Of a DNA stretch of 64,000 nucleotides, positions 57,796-64,000 are shown in pieces. Within the stretch, counting starts at the first letter, position 1, and every line of letters begins with the position of its first letter. Source of the stretch: Phragmites australis (lineage: Eukaryota > Streptophyta > Magnoliopsida > Poales > Poaceae); assembly GCF_958298935.1 (NCBI RefSeq), contig NC_084933.1:14801001-14865000 (forward strand), given 5' to 3'. A program made the position numbers and the translations under genes. A model generated the notes under the pieces. That model saw nothing but the letters and a program-made list of their open reading frames with translations, was not told the DNA's origin and searched no databases.

Positions 57796-58377
57796 ACATA
57801 GTTCTTTTTTTCGTGTTTCTGCAGGTATTGATACTATGGTTAGGCTACCCATGACCAGATCCCTGACTACTACGGAGTCCCGTTTTGACGACCCCGACCG
57901 TCGCTATGTCTTCGTCATGGGACATGACCCAAACCAGAGTCTGAGGACTCGAGCTCGAGCGGGAGGTTTGCATGGCGACATATGCAACCAAGGGCAACAA
58001 CGACACTCGTGTCGCGAGAGCCAAAGGCAAGCCCCAAACCGTAGGCCAAGAGGGAAACTTGCCCGACACCAGGCATTAGAGAGGTCCTACTTTGCTCCAA
58101 CAACAACAACACCACCCAGAGGAGCGCCACGTGAAGTGGAGTCCGTGGCGACATGCTCGTCAAGGCCATCACGCTGCACAAGGAACACGAATGTCGGGGG
58201 CACCCCTGTCGTGACATATTGTCATTCTGCGGCCAACAGCTCAACTATGAGGCCATGACCCCCACGCAAAACTTGCAGACTGTATGTGTACTTCTTAGCC
58301 ACGCACTGATGGTGGCACCAGAGGGTTCATTGGTGGCACCATGGCTACACGATCTCACCCTCTTGGTAGAGACCGCC
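57796..58377 (+). pseudogene. Ty3/gypsy gag leader / N-terminal region (degraded)
   Basis: The plus-strand sequence from about 57838 has a typical grass gypsy gag leader composition (open 159- and 197-codon frames with no family motif by themselves). It appears continuous with the gag remnant at 59616-61040 once the intervening LTR is disregarded. Assignment rests on position and codon-like composition, so confidence is limited. It could instead be unrelated flanking repeat. Confidence 0.45.
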
Positions 58378-59615
58378 TGTCGGTGGATGAACACCGCGAG
58401 CAGTGATCCTGAGGGATCCCCTTTGAGATTCGACCGGGGGGCTGGTCCTGGAACTACCTCATACATAGGGTTAATGCGTGTGGGACTTAGGCAGGATGGA
58501 TCTTTGTCAGCTAGTAGAAATGAATGCACCAAGGATTTAGACAGGTTCAGACCACACGGAGGCGTAATACCCTACTCCTGTGTGTCTAGTATGTTATCAA
58601 TACTCTTCGGATGTCTGTCTTTTTCTGGATCTCTTTCGATCTGTTCCCAAGTCCCCTCTTACAAGGTGCTCCCCCCCTTTATCTACCGGGGGGGAGGCCC
58701 TTCAGGGAGTGCCCAGTACGAAGGCACAAGTTCCTGTAAACAATAAATGGAAAGCGGCCATCATTAGTCTACAGTTGATGTTACAGAGGGTTGAAAAAAT
58801 ATCCCTCGGACGGTTCCATTGGTCTTCGCGTTCCAGCTTTAGCAGGCGCAGGGGTGCCCACCGGTCAACCTCTGAGTACCCTCTCATGCCCGTTTGGGCA
58901 GAGTAGGTCTGTCGCGGTCTGATGTGACAGGGTGATAAACCTCGTGCCCATCAAGGATATCTTCAAACCGTCTTTCTTCATGGGCCCCGCGAGGGGACAT
59001 GCGATGGGACCCGTCGCATTAATTGTGCCCACGCCTTCCTGCCAGGCGCCGGCAGGGATTGACGTATTCAGTACGGCAGGCGTGGGGGGAAAGTGGCTGG
59101 ATCTGACCGTCCACGCTCCCCATTAAATGCGACATCGGGCCTCCCACCGACCGACACCTCATCGTGGAGTCCCTGCGGGGTCCACCGGCATGGGGCTTGA
59201 CGGGTGCTCGGGGCTCTCTGGGTGCTCGGGGACCAACTATTCTTGGTCCCGAGCGCCCACTCTCGAACCTTGCTTTCCTCGGGTCCTCGGGGCTCTCTGG
59301 GTACCTGGGGACCAACTGTTCTTGGCCCCGAGCACCCACTCCCGGACCTGGCTTCCCTCGGGTCCTCGGGGCTCTCTGGATACTCGGGGACCAACTGTTC
59401 TTGCCCCCGAGCACCCACTCCCGGACCTGGCTTCCTTCGGGTCCCTGGGGCTCTCTGGGTACTCGGAGACCAACTGTTCTTGTCCCCGAGCACTCACTCC
59501 CGGACCTTGCTTCCCTTGGGCCCTTGGAGAGATAGTCTCCGAGGGAAGGCGCCATGTGACATTGCGCTGTCCTAGCCTCGGGACTCGGGAACCCTCGGAT
59601 CCCATATCACCGACA
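58378..59615 (+). mobile_element. Ty3/gypsy LTR (probably solo), 1238 bp
   Basis: It starts TGTCGGTG and ends CACCGACA, an exact 8-bp inverted pair with canonical TG..CA. The 5 bp on each side are CCGCC (58373-58377) and CCGCT (59616-59620), a target duplication with one mismatch. No primer-binding site follows the right end. The start (TGTCGGTGGATGAACACCG) is an LTR type I recognise from grass gypsy elements. It carries a 4 x 79-bp tandem array. The missing PBS and flanking near-duplication favour a solo LTR nested in an older gypsy element over a 5' LTR in place. Confidence 0.75.
59202..59517. repeat. Tandem array, 4 units of 79 bp, inside the LTR
   Basis: Units begin at about 59202, 59281, 59360 and 59439, each with GGGCTCTCTGG, GGGGACCAACT, TTCTTG, CCCGAGC and CCCACTC. 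Because 79 is not a multiple of 3 and the unit lacks stops in every frame, long open frames arise in all three forward and several reverse frames; these are not genes. Confidence 0.9.
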
Positions 59616-61040
59616 CCGCTCAGTGCCAGATCATGGCATCGGCCGCCCCGTCCTCCATAAGGAAGGATCGGGATGGTAGCCGATCGGGGTTATAGTGGGC
59701 TCCATGGCAGGAGGAAACCCATGGTCCCTCGGCAGTAGGGAGAACGAGGTAACCCCCATCACGCTAGGGCAGTCCACTTGCTGACCTGGGCAACTCACTC
59801 TGCCATGACAACCTCTACCGTGTAATCTGGGGCCAAAGGGCCACTCGGATATAGGTGAGCATGCCCAACGAGAAGAGGAAAAGGGCAAGCAGCCTTGCCA
59901 CTCACCTTTCACTCGTCAGGAGGCTTCCTACTCCTCCGTCCCCTCACCAGGGCCATGAGATCGTCGGCTCTCTTCCCGATTGTGCGTTGCCCAGCGATGA
60001 GCGGCTCCCCATTACAGGATGGGGTGCAATACTTACTCGGCCTGACCGCGAGAGGTGCAAAGGTCGGACAAGTTTTAGCTAGTTCTAGCCAAAAAATAAG
60101 ATTGCTTAACCAACCCGGAGGAGTTCCTACAGATCTACACCACTATGGCTTAGGCTACGAGAGGTGATGGGAAGGTCATGGCAAACTATTTCCCGATCGC
60201 CCTGGCCGGTTCAGTATGTTACTGGCTATTGATTCTCCCCTACATGCTGGTTCGATCCTAGAAAGGCTTGTGCGACTAATTCGTCACCAAGTTCCAGGGG
60301 ACCTACGTAGACGAGGGGTCGACGATGACATGTACCAGGTCAGGCAGTGGCATAGAGAGTCACAAAACGATACTTCATTTGGCGTTTCACTAAATGCCAG
60401 ATTACCATTCTAAGGATCATGGGCAAATCCTTGATCATAGCGTTCCAAAGGGGGGGGGGGGGTCAGAGACTAGAAGAAAAGCTAGCCACTAAGGAGGTCT
60501 GGAGCACCACCGAGCTCTTCGAGCTCACAAACAAATGCACAAAAGTTGCTGAGGCTTGAGAGTGCCACATCGGGGTGAAGTTGCTACTGACCTCTGACTA
60601 GGTCGCTTCTTCCAAAGGAGTTAGTCGGAAGGAGAAAAAGAAAAACAAGTGCAAGGCTAGACCGCTCGATGTCATGGATATCGAGCAAACTAGCTAACCA
60701 CGTCGATGCTTCGAGAAGAAGGACAGGAAGAAGGACATAGGCTACTACTCGATTCACCATATCAACACCCATGACTTGACCGAATACAAGGTTGTGTGAG
60801 ACATTATTGACCAAAAGCTCGGAGAGTGCAAGCCCAGGTGCAGCGACAATGGCGAGGACGGGGCCAACTCTTACTAGTCGGCTCTGGGATTCCAGCATGC
60901 CGAGCACATGGTTCACCATATCTTTAGGGGAGCCACAACGTACTCCTCGAATAGGGAGTATAAGTTGATGGTCCACGGAGTATGCACGACCATGCCAAGT
61001 CCGAGCGGCTGAAGTGGTCATAGGTCCTCCTCACCTTCAT
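59616..61040 (+). pseudogene. Ty3/gypsy gag remnant
   Basis: Across changing frames the plus strand gives the retrotransposon gag signature NPEEFLQIYTT (about 60110), GDGKVMANYFPIALAGS (about 60167) and CDxFVTKFQGTY (about 60270-60310). A basic stretch follows. Stops (for example TAG at 60258-60260) and shifts occur throughout, so no product is made. The order matches the protease and RT that follow. A G homopolymer of about 12 bases sits at about 60450-60461. Confidence 0.7.
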
Positions 61041-61045
61041 CCAGT

Positions 61046-61453
61046 GTGACCACCCTGCATGCGTCAAACGCCCCAAACGCCATTGTGGTAGAAACCATGA
61101 TGGACAACATGCAAATGGGGCATGTGCTGGTCGATGGAGGGAGTTCCATCAACCTCCTCTTCGCTGACTCGTTAGACGCCCTACAAATCCCGAGGAGTGC
61201 ATTGACGTCATATCCTCCTTTCTTCAGGATCACTGTAGGCACTTCGGCTAATCCATTGGAGCGGATCGATCTACCCGTCACCTTCGATTCATCGAACAAC
61301 TTTAGGATCAAGATGGTCTTGTTCGATGTGGTGGACTTTTGGACCGCATACATGCGATCCTGGGTTGACCATCAAGAGCCTAGTTCATGTCCATCGTCCA
61401 CTATGCGTACCAAGCGATCAAGTTCCCTAGTCTCAAGGGAGCCATTACCATAG
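61046..61453 (+). pseudogene. Ty3/gypsy aspartic protease region
   Basis: A frame of 135 codons contains the gypsy retropepsin-like segment. MGHVLVDGGSSINLLFADSL holds the catalytic D-G-G-S-S position usual for grass gypsy elements, followed by FRITVGTSANPLERIDLPVTF and RIKMVLFDVVDF. The proteolytic role would be polyprotein maturation. Frame changes at about 61350 (YMRSWVDHQEPSSC replaces the expected LGRP-like continuation) and the break from gag upstream show it is inactive. Confidence 0.8.
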
Positions 61454-61731
61454 TGGTCAACAAAAAGATGGCCCTACACTGTGATAAGAGGAGCCTCGAC
61501 ATGGTTGAACTGGCTCCTGGGTCCTAACCTAAGAACACAGGGCCAAGCGGTCACCCTAAAAAGGTCCATGTCATAACTAGTTCCGCTGAATGATTCAAGG
61601 AAATATGCCTCAGTGACGCTGACCCAACCATGACGGTTCAGATAGGGGCTGCCTTGGACCCTAAATAGGAACTTGTGCTCATCACTTTCCTCTAGGTTAA
61701 CACAAATGTTTTTTCTTGGAGTTCGTCTGAT

Positions 61732-62785
61732 ATGCTCGAAGTCCTTAGGGACATGATCGAGCACAAGTTGTCGGTACGACCAGAGGCACGACTAGTAAAG
61801 AAGAAAGCACATCGATTAGCACGCGACCGAAGAGAAGCGCTTCACGAGGAGATCAATAAGCTCCTGGAAGCAGGCTTCATCCAAGAGGTACAATACCCGA
61901 AGTGGTTGGTAAACCCAGTCATAGTACGAAAATCCAACTGTAAGTGGAGGATGTGCGTCGACTTCACCGATCTCAACAAGGCGTGCCCGAAAGATCTATT
62001 CCCTCTGTCCCAGATCAGCCAGCTTGTTGACTCAACTATTGGTAGTGATCTGCTACGCTTTTTAGATGCTCGTTCGTGGTACCATCATATTACCATGTGT
62101 TGGGTAGATGTGGAAAAAATCGCTTTTTTAACACAATTCAGGGTCTTTTGTTATGTAAAGATGCCTTTTGGCTTGAAAAGTACCGGTGCAACTTACTAAC
62201 GGTGTATTCATCTCATCCTTCGAGCACATCTCGGTAGGAATGTCGAGGCGTACATTGATGATGTGGTTGTGAAAAGCTGAACCAAGGATGACCTTTTTGC
62301 ATACCTCGAGGAAACATTCAACAACCTTCAGAAGTACCGCATGAGGCTAAACACAGAGAAGTGCATGTTCGATGTCCTATTAGGGAAGCTGCTTGGTTTC
62401 ATCATGTCTTGTCGAGGCATAGAAGCAAACTTGGATAAGATCAGAGCCATTGAACAGATGGGATCCTTGACCAGGCTAAAAGAAGTTTAGAAACTAACTG
62501 GGTGCATGGCTGCGCTGAGCAGGTTCATCTTGAGGATGGGAGAGGAGGCTACCATTCTTTAAGCTTCTGAATAAGAACGAGCACTTCCTGTGGATGTCAC
62601 AAGTAGAGGTGGCCTTCCAAGATCTCAAAAGCTACCTCTCTTCCCCTCCGATACTAACTGCTCCTAGACTAGACGAGGAGCTCCTGCTCTATATCGCAGC
62701 CACCCCATAGGTTGCGATTGCGGTCCTAGTCATCGAATGAGGAGGTCTCTAGCTCAAACTAAGTAAAGTCGTGTGTTCCAAGTAG
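61732..62785 (+). pseudogene. Ty3/gypsy reverse transcriptase, truncated before RNase H
   Basis: The open frame (61732-62199) encodes the RT palm start: HEEINKLLEAGFIQEVQYPKWL, NCKWRMCVDFTDLNKACPKD, LRFLDARSWYHHI, AFLTQFRVFCYVKMPFGLKS. After a frame change at about 62199 the catalytic YIDDVVV follows (about 62250), then LNTEKCMFDV, GKLLGFIMSCRGIEANLDKI and LTGCMAALSRFI. Stops at about 62279, 62489 and later interrupt it. Similarity ends near 62785, at the start of the RNase H-type region, so the 3' half (RNase H, integrase, 3' LTR) is missing. Confidence 0.85.
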
Positions 62786-63365
62786 ATCTATGGAGAACCT
62801 ACAATCAAATACATACAAACAAGTAGATCGAGCAAAATGTATAAATATTGAGCAAGAACAGAAGAACAACAAACTAAAGAGGAGACACAAAGGTTTGTTT
62901 CCTGAAGTTCGGATTCACCACCGGCGGCGGGAGGCTGGCACAGGCGGGAGGCGACGGATGTGGGGTAGTCGATGGCTAGTGAGCAGGGACCAGGAGGCCC
63001 CAAAGAAGATGGCGACGAGCGAGCGGTGGTGGGAGACAAGCACAGGACGGAGGCGACGAACGTAGGGCAGGCGAGCAATGGCCTGGCGGTGGGCCTGGGC
63101 AAGCGACAACGGGAGGCAACGGGCACGATTGCGCAAGTGGCGGCGGGCGATGGCCGACTAACCACCGGGAGGCTGTGGGTGTGGGCTCTTTAGGTGCTCG
63201 CCGAGGGCCCACGAGCGAGCATTTATCCCAACCGCCGCTCCAACCCGCAGTCGGGGCTCCGACTCGCGACCCCCGTGGGTGAAAATCTGGCCCCATCCCC
63301 ACCCCCACTGGGTGAAACCTGCGGGGACCTGACCCAACTAGCCCCGTTGGCAGCCCTGGCCACAT
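62786..63365. repeat. GC-rich sequence ending in a hAT-like terminus
   Basis: The G-rich plus strand (gaggcgacgaa-type repeats) gives a long but composition-driven minus frame (62976-63464). The right end, reverse-complemented, reads CAGGGCTGCCAACGGGGCTA, resembling TAGGGCTGGCAA-type hAT termini. No matching left end was found near 62786, so this is probably the 3' part of a hAT element abutting the truncated gypsy. Confidence 0.4.
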
Positions 63366-63631
63366 GATTTGGCATGATCTGTTTGTTTGTATATATTTGC
63401 GCCTGGTATATAAAGAGGTAAAGACTTTGCTGGTAAAGGAGATTTTAGGAACAAGTTCACCCAATTCATATATAAGACGTATGACTATTATCTTATAAGA
63501 GGTCTGAATCTTAATAAATCTTGATATTCCTGAATCTAGATTGATACAAGCACATAGGAAATGGGGATCAATGCGTCCGTCGTCCGATATGACTAGAATT
63601 ATTATCAGGGATATCGTCGACAGTCTACTCC

Positions 63632-63840
63632 TCCCATGTAATAAAAATATCTAAAATTTGAATAATTTACTCATTTTTGCTATCCGCCTTCATCTTCTAG
63701 TGTCACCGTCTCGTTACAGGCTACAGATATGAAACTTGCTTTACTAATAAAAATAAATGAAGAAATGAAAAGAGAAATTATCAGATAATATCCTCTTCTT
63801 TCTTGAATCTAATCTGAAATAAAATTACGTTATCACTCTC
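63632..63840. repeat. Duplicated block flanking the gypsy region, right copy
   Basis: It matches 57578-57795 in order and orientation with about 15-20% divergence by eye. The blocks are too diverged to be LTRs of a recent insertion and do not have TG..CA ends. Confidence 0.65.
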
Positions 63841-64000
63841 GACGTATTTTGTTCAGCGATACTCTTACAATATATTGATACATGTATATATCTTAAATTT
63901 GTACTTATATTTATGTTTTTATGGGAACGCCGGGACATGTATCACAAACGAGCACGCGCGCGATCGTACCTCCTGCCCCATCAACATGATCCCCGGCCGG
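63841..64000. other. Window edge, nothing established
   Basis: The last 60 bases turn GC-rich (gcacgcgcgcgatcg, ccccggccgg). On the minus strand a GGAG-GTACGA donor-like site at about 63970 could be the end of an exon of a gene lying right of the window. There is too little sequence to judge. Confidence 0.2.

Noticed and set aside
59019..59660. Long overlapping open frames (up to 178 codons) on both strands
   Set aside because: They are translations of the 79-bp tandem repeat inside a gypsy LTR in different frames; no motif or codon bias.
57578..63840. Reading the flanking duplicated blocks as LTRs of the gypsy element
   Set aside because: They lack TG..CA termini and primer-binding or polypurine sites, and a true LTR of gypsy type lies inside at 58378-59615.
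1..64000. tRNA genes, rRNA genes, CRISPR arrays, bacterial-type operons
   Set aside because: A scan by eye for GGTTCGA-type T-loops, rRNA phrases and spaced direct repeats found none; the sequence is plant nuclear DNA. A tRNAscan or Infernal run would settle this.

Overview
This window looks like plant nuclear DNA from a grass, probably a panicoid. The evidence is the dense nesting of grass-type transposons (Tourist/PIF-Harbinger MITEs, Dart-like hAT elements, a grass Ty3 LTR beginning TGTCGGTGGATG), the very GC-rich first exons beside AT-rich introns, and plant site II promoter elements. The species cannot be named from sequence alone. There is no CRISPR array, operon or bacterial-style gene, and I found no tRNA or rRNA gene.

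Only two host genes can be supported. At 21524-22021 (minus) lies a small intact gene for an acidic nuclear protein with a CHZ-type histone-chaperone motif. At 33753-41223 (minus) lies a multi-exon gene of the plant tRNA nucleotidyltransferase / poly(A) polymerase family. Twelve of its thirteen inferred exons have unmistakable coding similarity, but this copy carries a nonsense codon, several frame shifts and a shortened exon. It reads as a pseudogene, or as an intact gene in a sequence with homopolymer errors. Both genes are preceded by GGCCCA/TGGGCC site II clusters.

The rest is transposon-derived or featureless. 1-1660: 5' part of a minus-strand Copia element. 1661-2934: GC-rich dispersed repeat. 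2944-4205: fold-back Mutator-like element with an exact 9-bp target duplication, built around arrays of 21-bp palindromes. 6388-6724: Tourist MITE. 7039-11484: degenerate PIF/Harbinger element with both Myb-like and transposase reading frames. 11.9-16.7 kb: nested hAT elements plus a 1.7-kb TGAAAGTGC-bounded repeat. 20238-20529 and 22497-22715: MITEs. 22850-23916: LINE 3' end. 25980 to about 33094: nearly complete but decayed LINE on the minus strand. 38.5-39.9 kb: SINE-like tails and a hAT element inside intron 2 of the nucleotidyltransferase gene.

From 41.5 to 55.9 kb there is a long non-coding interval with many CATGCATG motifs, long (CT)n, (AT)n and (GA)n tracts, a CACTA mini-element with exact target duplication, a long-TIR fold-back element, and four related Tourist-like MITEs. 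From 55.9 kb on comes a second GC-rich repeat copy, then a decayed Ty3/gypsy element (gag, protease, reverse transcriptase) interrupted by an apparent solo LTR with a 4 x 79-bp tandem repeat.

No clearly new biological system is visible. The strongest structural curiosities are the palindrome-array fold-back element (2944-4205), the MITE cluster (50.8-55.3 kb) and the pattern of lesions in the nucleotidyltransferase gene.
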